DNA from: Bacteroidales bacterium
GTDB lineage: Bacteria > Bacteroidota > Bacteroidia > Bacteroidales > Muribaculaceae
Length of the DNA: 11,842 nucleotides
Direction: 5' to 3'
Assembly: GCA_900755985.1 (NCBI GenBank)
Contig: CAAEIL010000269.1
Span: 1 to 11,842 of the forward strand
Position numbers and translations under genes: made by a program. The notes under the pieces are model-generated. The model was not told the origin of the DNA. It did no database searches and worked only from the letters and a program-made list of their open reading frames with translations. Shown here in pieces: positions 1 to 6,367 of the stretch. Each line of letters opens with the position of its first letter. The first letter of the stretch is position 1.

Positions 1-864
1 ACGGGGATAATACTCGACCCATATCCCGGCAAAGACAACGCTGACGTAGGTGTTGACCAGTGTATTCCCTGCATTGTATATGCCGACATCGGCGGTTGAG
101 GCCTCGCGCTGAAGATATATAAGAAAAATATAGGCAAAAAGGTTGGATACGACTGTTGCCACGGTCATGAGTATGCCCAGGCGTATAAAGCCCGACCCCT
201 TTCGCCATATTGTTCTGAACGAGAGTTTGAGTTTCGGTACTCGTGGGCTGAAAGCTAAGGCTACAAACAGGGCTGCTACGGCATTGGCTATAAGCATGGG
301 CACTATTGCGTCTTCGCCGAAGGCCCACAGCAACGCCAGCGATAGCAGTACTGCGGCGACTGCCGTGTATGCCGATGTGCGGGCCAGACGTCCAAGCATA
401 TTGAGCCCCGTCATCAACGATGTGCGACCGGCACTGATGGTCATGCTGAACGGGACGAGGGACAATGCACAGAACGCCGGCCAGTGCGAGCTGTCACCGA
501 AAGTCCATATGCTGAGAAGCGGAGAAAGTGCGCACATCAGCAGTGCGCCGGCTATACCTAACCACAGGCACCAACGGCGAACAATAACTGAAATTTCGTC
601 GCGGTGAGAGGGAGCGCTTTCTGCTGAGATGTCGCGGATTGCACTTTGGTCGACGGACAGGCGTGTCATGTTGCTGAACATCTCGACGCAGCTGTAGTAG
701 AGCGATATCAAGCCCATGCCCGCAGGGCCTATAAGCACGGCTATCAGCTTGTTGCGGATCAGCGAGCAGAACACCGACAGCAGTTTGACACCGGAAAATA
801 TGCTTATGGCGCGAAATACCGTGCGTGAAAGGGGGCGGCTTGCAATCCAATTTATCTTACCCAT
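1..864 (-). CDS. O-antigen/lipid-linked oligosaccharide flippase (Wzx/MATE-like), 3' end outside window
   Basis: This partial gene encodes the first 288 residues of a polytopic inner-membrane protein; the frame is open to base 1. I translated it from the ATG at 864 (MGKINWIASRPLSRTVFR). The N-terminal part contains FSGVKLLSVFCSLIRNKLIA, then IGPAGMGLISLYYS and RLSVDQSAIRDIS, a pattern I recognise from O-antigen translocases of the polysaccharide-transporter superfamily. Several hydrophobic segments follow, and the fragment ends in GIWVEYYPR, which resembles the DYxPR motif of these flippases. Family members usually have more than 400 residues, so roughly the last third is missing. The expected role is flipping undecaprenyl-linked sugar units to the periplasmic face. 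Its start codon lies inside the end of the EnvC-like gene (13-base overlap in another frame), which suggests translational coupling. The substrate cannot be predicted. The family call is fairly secure; the exact subfamily is not. Confidence 0.8.
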   Translation of the reverse strand, partial: MGKINWIASRPLSRTVFRAISIFSGVKLLSVFCSLIRNKLIAVLIGPAGMGLISLYYSCVEMFSNMTRLSVDQSAIRDISAESAPSHRDEISVIVRRWCLWLGIAGALLMCALSPLLSIWTFGDSSHWPAFCALSLVPFSMTISAGRTSLMTGLNMLGRLARTSAYTAVAAVLLSLALLWAFGEDAIVPMLIANAVAALFVALAFSPRVPKLKLSFRTIWRKGSGFIRLGILMTVATVVSNLFAYIFLIYLQREASTADVGIYNAGNTLVNTYVSVVFAGIWVEYYPR

Positions 865-2228
865 TGCAGAGGATTGAGTTTGGTGCGTTCGTGACGCACT
901 TCGAAGTGCAGCTCGGTGCGTCCCATCTCGGGATTGGTCCATATGGTGCCGATATTCTGACCCGTGTGGACTTTCTGTCCTTTGGCAACGTTTATTGATG
1001 AAAGTCCGGCATAGACTGTCAGATACCCTCCGTGGCGTATAATGACAACGGTGTGGTATGTAGGTATCATGAATACCGAAGCAACCTGGCCGTCAAAGAT
1101 TGCACGTGCTTTTGTGCCCGGTGCAGTAGCGATGTCTATGCCTGAGTTGTCGATGGCGAGACCGTGATGTGTCGAGCGTCCGAAGGTTCCTGTGATGGTA
1201 TATTGTCCCGCGACAGGAAAGAGCAGACGGCCTTTGTTGTGGGCGAATGGCCCCGAGAGTGTACGTTCGGCGTCGGCGTTGCCGCTTATCTGTGAGTTGT
1301 GATGTTTCTGAGGTTTACCATTGGTGCCGTTTTGTCGCTTGTCGGGGTTTTGTGCGGGCTTTTTCTTTTTGCGGGCTTCGGCAGCGGCACGTGCTTCGGC
1401 CTCGATTATGCGGTTCAGTTCGGCGTCAAGCTGTGCGGCGCGCTGACGTTTTTCGGCGAGAATTATCTGGAGGTTGCGGCCTTCGGCGGTGAGCTGACGC
1501 CCGAGTTCGAGAGCTTCGCCCTGTTGGGTCTGCATCACTTGTTTGGCGACGCTAAGCTTGTTGAGCGTGGCGCTGTGGTAGTTCTGAAGTGTAAGCAGTT
1601 CGGCGCGGTGCTTGTCAAGCAGTGCGAGACGGTCGCGAAGCTGACGGATTTTGCGGTCGCGGGCGTCCTGAAGCTTTTTGAGGTAGGCATAGCGTTTGCG
1701 TGCCGAGTTGAAGTCTGATGCCGAAAATACAAAGGCAACCGAACTGATGCGACGTCGAGCGGCACGCATATCGCGCAACGATTTGCGCACTTCGGCGCGC
1801 AAGCGGGCAACGTCTCTTTCGATTTGCCGTATGTCGTTTTCGGAAGTGGCAATGCCGTTGTTTATCGAGTCGAGTCGGCTGTTAAGTGTCGTTATGGCAT
1901 TCTCCTGGCGTGTTATCTGTGCGTCAAGGTTGTTGAGTCGGTCAAGATTCTCGCGTGTGCGGCGCGAATTGTCATTGATTGCCGCCCGTGTCTGTTTTAT
2001 CTCTTTTTCGTTCTGTTTGCGTTCGCGTTTTACTGCTGACTGTGAGCGGGATTTTTCGGTAGTTTTAGTCTGTTTCTTACCGGAGATTTTGCTATTGGAC
2101 TTGGCTTTTTTCTCGGTCCGGGGCTTTGCAGGAGCAGCCGCGGATTCAATGCTTCCGGACATCATTATCAATCCGGAAATCAATGTGACACCTGCAAAAG
2201 TCAGTAATATTTGGGCGAAATGTTTCAA
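852..2228 (-). CDS. EnvC-like murein hydrolase activator (coiled coil + degenerate M23/LytM domain)
   Basis: This is a 458-residue exported protein. A hydrophobic signal peptide spans about residues 4–24, followed by a Lys/Ser-rich stretch, a long charged coiled coil (about 65–290) and a C-terminal M23 domain (about 335–458). The start is TTG at 2228: no ATG lies upstream in frame before a stop, and the next ATG (residue 22) would remove the signal peptide. In active M23 enzymes zinc is bound by an HxxxD motif and by the last His of HxH. Here these read N361-S-G-I-D365 and E439-L-H441, so the first zinc His and the catalytic His are both replaced. This matches EnvC-type proteins, which activate periplasmic N-acetylmuramoyl-L-alanine amidases rather than cutting peptidoglycan. 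The likely role is control of septal or general wall cleavage. It lies 76 bases after the DUF4292 gene and overlaps the flippase gene. Loss of hydrolase activity is inferred from these residues. Confidence 0.87.
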   Translation of the reverse strand: MKHFAQILLTFAGVTLISGLIMMSGSIESAAAPAKPRTEKKAKSNSKISGKKQTKTTEKSRSQSAVKRERKQNEKEIKQTRAAINDNSRRTRENLDRLNNLDAQITRQENAITTLNSRLDSINNGIATSENDIRQIERDVARLRAEVRKSLRDMRAARRRISSVAFVFSASDFNSARKRYAYLKKLQDARDRKIRQLRDRLALLDKHRAELLTLQNYHSATLNKLSVAKQVMQTQQGEALELGRQLTAEGRNLQIILAEKRQRAAQLDAELNRIIEAEARAAAEARKKKKPAQNPDKRQNGTNGKPQKHHNSQISGNADAERTLSGPFAHNKGRLLFPVAGQYTITGTFGRSTHHGLAIDNSGIDIATAPGTKARAIFDGQVASVFMIPTYHTVVIIRHGGYLTVYAGLSSINVAKGQKVHTGQNIGTIWTNPEMGRTELHFEVRHERTKLNPLQWVR

Positions 2229-2304
2229 GTCTTGGATGTGATTGGTGGTGAAATAAAAAGCGTTTTGGCATCAGAACCGGTCAGTCTCGGAATGCATGCC
2301 TTGT

Positions 2305-2964
2305 TTAGTTACCGAAAAGTGTGCGTATCCTGGCAATGGTGATGCGCTTGTATTTACTGCCGGGAGCCTTGAACGACACCTGCGGCGAAGTGTTCCAGCG
2401 GGCTTCGTCGATTGACCATATCAGCGAGGCTTCGACGTCCATGCCTTTGACCGGCGCGGCTATAGCGGCAACCGAGGCCATTCGGCCGAAGTCTGTGTCG
2501 GAAAAGTCGCTGAAAGTTACGACAACAGGCTCGTTTGACCCGGGGTTACTGAATTCCATTTCGGTTTTGTCGGTTTGGCCTAATATCAGATTCTGCATCT
2601 GTGCCACAGTCATCTTGTGTGTGCCTAAAACGGACTGCAGAGGCTCGGCAAAGTAATATTTGTTGTGCTTGTCGATAAAGAATACCGAATCGTTGTTGAC
2701 GTGAGCGACGGCAACTTCCATGCCGAAGACGCGCATAGATATGTTGATAACAGAGTCGCGGACCATGGTGGCGCGTCCCGAAAGCGACATGCTCATGGGC
2801 GATTTCAGTGACACTTTTACCGGTAGGCGCACGTCGTGCCATTGTTCGGTGCCTGCGGCGTTTGTCTTTGACGTAGCGCTTTTTGACGAGTGACAGGCGG
2901 TGAATGATGCTGTGAGCAGAAGGCAGACAACAAGGGCGGTTATTTTGTCTTTAATAATCTTCAT
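2305..2964 (-). CDS. DUF4292 family lipoprotein
   Basis: The product is a 219-residue probable lipoprotein. The N-terminus has basic residues, then a hydrophobic stretch ending in SFTAC with Cys24 as the likely lipidated residue; Phe at position −3 makes the lipobox slightly atypical. The mature part is rich in alternating polar and hydrophobic strands, for example VKVSLKSPMSMSLSGRATM, then DSVFFIDKHNKYYFAEP, which fits the Bacteroidota DUF4292 family. The pattern could form a LolA/LolB-like half barrel, but that is inference and the biochemical function is unknown. The ATG shares an ATGA with the TGA stop of the upstream TPR gene (4-base overlap), so the two are probably translationally coupled. 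Its position between a TPR protein and an EnvC-like protein suggests an envelope role. From memory, the order dut–TPR–DUF4292–EnvC recurs in Bacteroidales. Confidence 0.82.
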   Translation of the reverse strand: MKIIKDKITALVVCLLLTASFTACHSSKSATSKTNAAGTEQWHDVRLPVKVSLKSPMSMSLSGRATMVRDSVINISMRVFGMEVAVAHVNNDSVFFIDKHNKYYFAEPLQSVLGTHKMTVAQMQNLILGQTDKTEMEFSNPGSNEPVVVTFSDFSDTDFGRMASVAAIAAPVKGMDVEASLIWSIDEARWNTSPQVSFKAPGSKYKRITIARIRTLFGN

Positions 2965-4847
2965 TTGTAAAAGTAGGTTTTGTTTTTGACTTTGCGTCCG
3001 AGCAGTTCGTTTTCGGGAGCGAGTGCGTATGCGCGTTCCCAGAATTTGACGGCCTGGTCTGGGAGACCGTTCATGAAGTAAATGTCGCCGGCATGTTCGA
3101 GGACTTCAGCCGATATTGAGTCAGTAAGGTTTTCGTCTTCGACCATTAACGAATCGACAGTCTCGGCGATGTCAGCGCTGTCAGGCGATATGTCGGACAA
3201 TGCTACGGAATCGGGATTCACGATGTCGGTGGCCAGACTGTATGCCGCAAGTGCTTTGTCGATATAACTTTTGGCTTCGGGATAGTTTTTCTGTTTGAAG
3301 TATACCCAGGCGTAAGTGTCAAGATAAGTGGGGTTGTCGACTTCGGCAAGAACGGCATATCGGGCATAGCGCTGAGCTTTGTCCAGGTCGCGGTCGTTGA
3401 CAGCCATGGCGTAGGCGGCGTTGTTATAAGCCATGGGCTGGTCGGGTGCAAGTTCGATGGCGCGGTCGTAATAACTCAGTGCGCGGTCAATGCTATCGCC
3501 GAGTTGGTAAATGTCGGCCGCCGAGGTAAGAAACGAGGCAACGGCCTGCGGATTGTTGACTTCACTGACGTCAACGCTGTCTATAAGGGCGTATGCTTCG
3601 CTGAACTTGCCTGATCGGGCAAGAGATTGCATTACAATCAGAGGATAAAAAAGGTTGTCGGGTGACAGTTCCATTCCCTCGCGGGCAATTTTTACTGACG
3701 ATATGGTATCATCTTCGTTGGCGTAAAGGTATATGAGTGTCGAACGCTGATTGTCGTTGCCGGGATTAAGGCTCAGGGCGTACGAGTATTGCTCGATGGC
3801 TCCGGGGCGCTTAACGGCTGCGAGGAATGCTCCGTACATGGCATGTACATCTGACTCGCCCGCATTGATGACTGTCAGCGAGTCGAAAGTCTGTTGTATC
3901 TCGTCCCAACGGGTGCTGTCCAAAAGATTTGCTCTGACGTAGTTGGTGATGAGGTTGCTTTTGGATTCGAAGTCGAGGCTGGGGCTGAGGATTGCATGGC
4001 GCAGTTCGACATTGTATCGTGCGCTGTCGCCATGATTCAGATAATAATCAGCGATGGCCATGCTCACGCGTCCGTCAGTGGGGTCGGCTTTTGCTGCCTG
4101 ATGCAGGTACTCCAGTTCTTTGACCGAGTCGAGATTGAGAGCCTGATAAGTGAGACCGCCCAAAAGCCATGCCCGTGATTCGTGGGGCAGAGCTTGGGTA
4201 AGGCTATTGAGCTCGGCGGTGATTCCGGCGGTGTCGCCGCGCAACTGCATGGCACGTATTTTCTGCGAGCTTAGTCCCACGTCTTTGCCGGTGCCCCGTT
4301 CGATGCGGTTGTATATCGCCATTGCTTTGGCGTACGATGATGTGTCGCCCAGTGCAAAGTTCATCATGTAGGCATCGGCAAGTTCAGGACCGATATCCTG
4401 ACGTGTGGGGTAAATAGAATCGAGACACTCCCAGATGCGTGGAATGTCGCTGTAGTGGCGCAGCGATTTGGCAAAAGAGGCGGCCAACTGGCCGTTGGCA
4501 TAGTCGTCGGGATGTTCGAAATAAGCTTTGAGAACGGTCTGATACAGTTGTTCGGCTTCGGGGCTGTTGGCGTCGAGCATCGAGACTTTGAATAGCCCGG
4601 CATACGAGCGCATTGTCAGGTCCGATGGATTTAGTGCCGATGCATATTCGGCCAGGCGGGATGCCAGGTCGACCGAGTCGATGGCGGCCGCGACCGCAGC
4701 CTGCGTATATGCGTAGTCGGCCTTGCGAAGACGTGCTTCGCTGTCCCAGTTGTGACAGCGCGGTCCTTTGGCCGAGGCATCGGTCAGTGCCAGTGTGGCT
4801 ATGCACACGGCGAGTATTGAGTATAGTGTTTTCTTTGATGACAGCAT
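2961..4847 (-). CDS. Exported tetratricopeptide repeat (TPR) protein
   Basis: This is a 628-residue protein made largely of TPR-like helical repeats. I chose the ATG at 4847 because it gives a compact signal peptide (MLSSKKTLYS, a hydrophobic core, cleavage probably after A-S-A at residue 26). A GTG at 4862 would add only MLTIY in front. Clear repeats occur near the C-terminus: AYNNAAYAMAVNDRDLDKAQ, then YLDTYAWVYFKQKNYPEAKS, and a last repeat beginning EVLEHAGDIYFMNGLPDQA at about residue 581. Between the last two lies a 44-residue Asp/Ser-rich insert (about 537–580) that looks like a flexible linker. TPR proteins are scaffolds for protein–protein contacts, so this one probably assembles periplasmic or envelope partners; none can be named. 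It ends in a 4-base overlap with the DUF4292 gene and lies 143 bases after dut. Confidence 0.85.
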   Translation of the reverse strand: MLSSKKTLYSILAVCIATLALTDASAKGPRCHNWDSEARLRKADYAYTQAAVAAAIDSVDLASRLAEYASALNPSDLTMRSYAGLFKVSMLDANSPEAEQLYQTVLKAYFEHPDDYANGQLAASFAKSLRHYSDIPRIWECLDSIYPTRQDIGPELADAYMMNFALGDTSSYAKAMAIYNRIERGTGKDVGLSSQKIRAMQLRGDTAGITAELNSLTQALPHESRAWLLGGLTYQALNLDSVKELEYLHQAAKADPTDGRVSMAIADYYLNHGDSARYNVELRHAILSPSLDFESKSNLITNYVRANLLDSTRWDEIQQTFDSLTVINAGESDVHAMYGAFLAAVKRPGAIEQYSYALSLNPGNDNQRSTLIYLYANEDDTISSVKIAREGMELSPDNLFYPLIVMQSLARSGKFSEAYALIDSVDVSEVNNPQAVASFLTSAADIYQLGDSIDRALSYYDRAIELAPDQPMAYNNAAYAMAVNDRDLDKAQRYARYAVLAEVDNPTYLDTYAWVYFKQKNYPEAKSYIDKALAAYSLATDIVNPDSVALSDISPDSADIAETVDSLMVEDENLTDSISAEVLEHAGDIYFMNGLPDQAVKFWERAYALAPENELLGRKVKNKTYFYK

Positions 4848-4990
4848 ATAGATTGTCAACACGTATCGACAGAGAAATGTTTTTTGTAGGAATATTGCCT
4901 GACCGCGAGGGTTGTCACCGGACCTCAGACCGGATTTGTTATGTCACTTACGTTGCCGGCAATCGCTTGACAGCACGTTCAGCGCCAATG
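4848..4990. other. 143-base spacer between dut and the TPR gene
   Basis: I see no gene and no TAnnTTTG-type promoter on the minus strand here. There is no strong stem-loop with a T-run that would stop transcription. The simplest reading is that dut and the TPR gene share a transcript despite the gap. A minor internal repeat of CCGG around 4918–4934 is probably not meaningful. Confidence 0.4.
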
Positions 4991-5437
4991 TTATTTGCCG
5001 GTATGGCCGAACCCCCCTTCGCCGCGCTCGCTTGCCGCGAGGCTGTCGACAGTCTGCCAGCTGACACGTGCATAAGCGGCGGCCACCATTTGGGCAATAC
5101 GTTCGCCCGGCTGTATGGTATAGGCTTGGTCAGACAGGTTGATGAGGATGACTCCGATTTCGCCGCGATAGTCGGCATCGATAGTCCCCGGGGTGTTAAC
5201 CAGCGAGATGCCGTGTTTCAGGGCGAGACCGCTGCGTGGGCGGATTTGCATTTCGTAACCGGCGGGAAGCTCTATGCGCAGGCCGGTGGGAATGAGGCGG
5301 CGTTCGAGCGGTTGCAAGGTGACGGGAGTGGCGATGGCGGCCCGTAGGTCCATTCCGGCCGAATATTCGGTGGCGTATCCGGGGAGGTCCATCCCGGATT
5401 CGTTGATGATTTTTACTGTTATATTGTCCTGAGTCAT
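4991..5437 (-). CDS. dut: Deoxyuridine 5'-triphosphate nucleotidohydrolase (dUTPase)
   Basis: The enzyme hydrolyses dUTP to dUMP and pyrophosphate, keeping uracil out of DNA and supplying dUMP for thymidylate synthesis in the cytoplasm. All five motifs of the homotrimeric dUTPase family are present in the 148 residues: SAGMDLRA (26–33), RPRSGLALKHG (66–76), NTPGTIDADYRGEIGV (81–96, with D87 as the probable general base), PGERIAQMV (110–118) and the C-terminal lid RGEGGFGHTG (138–147). The length is typical for the family, and nothing suggests inactivation. The ATG at 5437 fits the usual N-terminus. It starts 19 bases after the stop of the small secretion-tail-like gene, so the two are probably co-transcribed. 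A housekeeping nucleotide enzyme inside an envelope operon is functionally mixed. Confidence 0.97.
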   Translation of the reverse strand: MTQDNITVKIINESGMDLPGYATEYSAGMDLRAAIATPVTLQPLERRLIPTGLRIELPAGYEMQIRPRSGLALKHGISLVNTPGTIDADYRGEIGVILINLSDQAYTIQPGERIAQMVAAAYARVSWQTVDSLAASERGEGGFGHTGK

Positions 5438-5456
5438 GGTGGATAGTCTTTTAAAG

Positions 5457-5774
5457 TCAGACCGTCAGACGTCGGGTATAGGTGTCGGTCTTGAGAATGT
5501 AGATGCCTCGCGACGGGACTTTGAGTTTAGTGGTACCTGCGGGGACGCGAGTAGACGAGATGAGCTGTCCCAGAATCGAGAAAATTTTGATATTGGTGGG
5601 ACGTGTGGTACTTATGTAAATGAATCCGTCGCGGACTACGATGTCAATGCGGTCGTTGTCATCGACCTGTGAAGTGGCATTTTCGCGCTGCGATGACGAT
5701 GACAGTGGCGCAGTGCGGGCCGTGGCGCTGAGGCCTCCGATTGCTATAACAACGCAAAGCAAAAGTACCCGCAT
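5457..5774 (-). CDS. Small exported protein resembling a type IX secretion (Por-secretion-tail) C-terminal domain
   Basis: This is a 105-residue protein starting MRVLLLCVVIAIGGL, a signal peptide with cleavage probably near residue 19–22. A short Ser/Thr/Asp-rich linker follows, then a beta-rich domain (about 43–105) with FIYISTTRPTNIKIFSILGQ and the ending VPSRGIYILKTDTYTRRLTV. The pattern strand–IxxxxGQ–strand–GIYIxK–basic end is that of Por-secretion-tail/T9SS type A sorting domains, normally found at the end of large secreted enzymes. Here there is almost no cargo. Upstream in-frame ATGs occur at 5813 and 5837, but a Bacteroidota promoter at 5842–5875 places transcription initiation at about 5838. 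That leaves the 5837 ATG no leader and favours 5774 or 5813. It heads the dut operon. Secretion by T9SS is inference; it might instead stay in the periplasm. Confidence 0.7.
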   Translation of the reverse strand: MRVLLLCVVIAIGGLSATARTAPLSSSSQRENATSQVDDNDRIDIVVRDGFIYISTTRPTNIKIFSILGQLISSTRVPAGTTKLKVPSRGIYILKTDTYTRRLTV

Positions 5775-5841
5775 ACATTGTCTGTGTGCGATAATGGACG
5801 AATTTATGGTCATTGTCAGACGTCGGAACACTTTCATGCCC

Positions 5842-5875
5842 CAAAGTTACGAATTTTTTCACATTATCATGCAAA
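5842..5875 (-). promoter_or_regulatory. Bacteroidota-type promoter for the dut/TPR/envC-like/flippase operon
   Basis: On the minus strand a perfect −7 element TAACTTTG (5849–5842) fits the Bacteroides consensus TAnnTTTG. A TTTG (5875–5872) lies 22 bases upstream, close to the roughly 20-base spacing expected for the −33 box. Transcription should begin around 5838. It is the only strong promoter I see before the six-gene series. Confidence 0.65.
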
Positions 5876-6120
5876 CAATAAGCAGCAAACTACAGGCAAA
5901 TCTTGGCTAAAAATAATGGATGGGAATGGTTGCTGAAAGAGATTGATTTGTGTCGAGAATCTTTGGCTTGAAAATCCATAGGGAGTAGGTTCGGGTTATA
6001 CAAGGGGGAATTTTCCATTGGGACTTAAGTGGGGATTACTTCTGAAATTGGTCGGCAAGTAATCTTGTCAATGAATTGTAACGCCCCACATACGCATTTT
6101 ATCATTATTATTAAATAAGG

Positions 6121-6162
6121 CAATTTCGCTCCAGGGCTTTGGTAAAACCTGAAGCGAAATTG
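6121..6162 (-). terminator. Stem-loop, possible second terminator after wzc
   Basis: Arms of 15 bases (6121–6135 and 6148–6162, CAATTTCGCTcCAGG against its complement with one mismatch) enclose a 12-base loop. The arm ends are AT-rich, but no clean T-run follows on the minus strand; the plus strand continues TTTGTG. It lies about 205 bases past the wzc stop. A terminator role is inferred from position and stem strength, and the strand is uncertain. Confidence 0.4.
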
Positions 6163-6229
6163 TTTGTGTGATTATGTCTGCCTGGATGGGCCTGCCATGC
6201 ACAATGTAGTGACATCCATTTCCAATGAA

Positions 6230-6278
6230 TTCCTGACTTCGTCATTTTATGGCAATCAAAAAATGACGAAGTCAGGAA
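6230..6278 (-). terminator. Perfect 19-bp stem-loop downstream of wzc, probable terminator or 3' end stabiliser
   Basis: Two perfect 19-base inverted arms (6230–6248, TTCCTGACTTCGTCATTTT, and 6260–6278) flank an 11-base loop. It lies 90 bases past the wzc stop. A stem this long and exact is unlikely by chance. No T-run follows on either strand, so intrinsic termination is not assured; RNA stabilisation or processing is the alternative. Confidence 0.5.
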
Positions 6279-6367
6279 ATGCTGCTGCCGGGATATGCTT
6301 CGAGGTACATAATGCCGGCATATTGGGACGTGTGTCTAAATTATTGTGGTAAAGTGATTTATTTCTG

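Larger units (their letters stand above)
5876..6367. other. Gene-poor intergenic region between the wzc stop and the dut-operon promoter
   Basis: About 490 bases hold no gene I can support. The side nearest the dut operon (5876–6115) is AT-leaning, with no RNA gene or coding pattern that I recognise. The part nearest wzc contains two stem-loops (6121–6162 and 6230–6278) and a 10-base palindrome ATGCCGGCAT (6312–6321). A weak inverted repeat GATTACTT/AAGTAATC (6034–6041 and 6057–6064) is also present. The region probably serves as 3' untranslated sequence of the wza–wzc transcript plus spacer. Confidence 0.5.

Noticed and set aside
1696..2241. A 181-codon plus-strand reading frame opposite the EnvC-like gene
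   Set aside because: It mirrors the Arg/Lys-rich coiled-coil codons on the opposite strand, and the minus-strand protein has a signal peptide and a recognised domain.
4613..5347. A 244-codon plus-strand reading frame opposite the TPR gene and dut
   Set aside because: It lies antisense across dut, whose five motifs are unmistakable, and across the start of the TPR gene. Its composition (Arg/Pro/Cys-rich) is typical of a shadow frame.
6121..6278. Possible invertible (phase-variable) promoter flanked by inverted repeats
   Set aside because: The two inverted repeats are each closed hairpins with unrelated sequences, so they cannot recombine with each other to flip a segment. No promoter lies between them and no invertase gene is near.
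6164..6352. A 62-codon plus-strand reading frame in the intergenic region
   Set aside because: It spans the perfect 19-bp inverted repeat, shows no recognisable domain, signal peptide or promoter, and is short enough to occur by chance.
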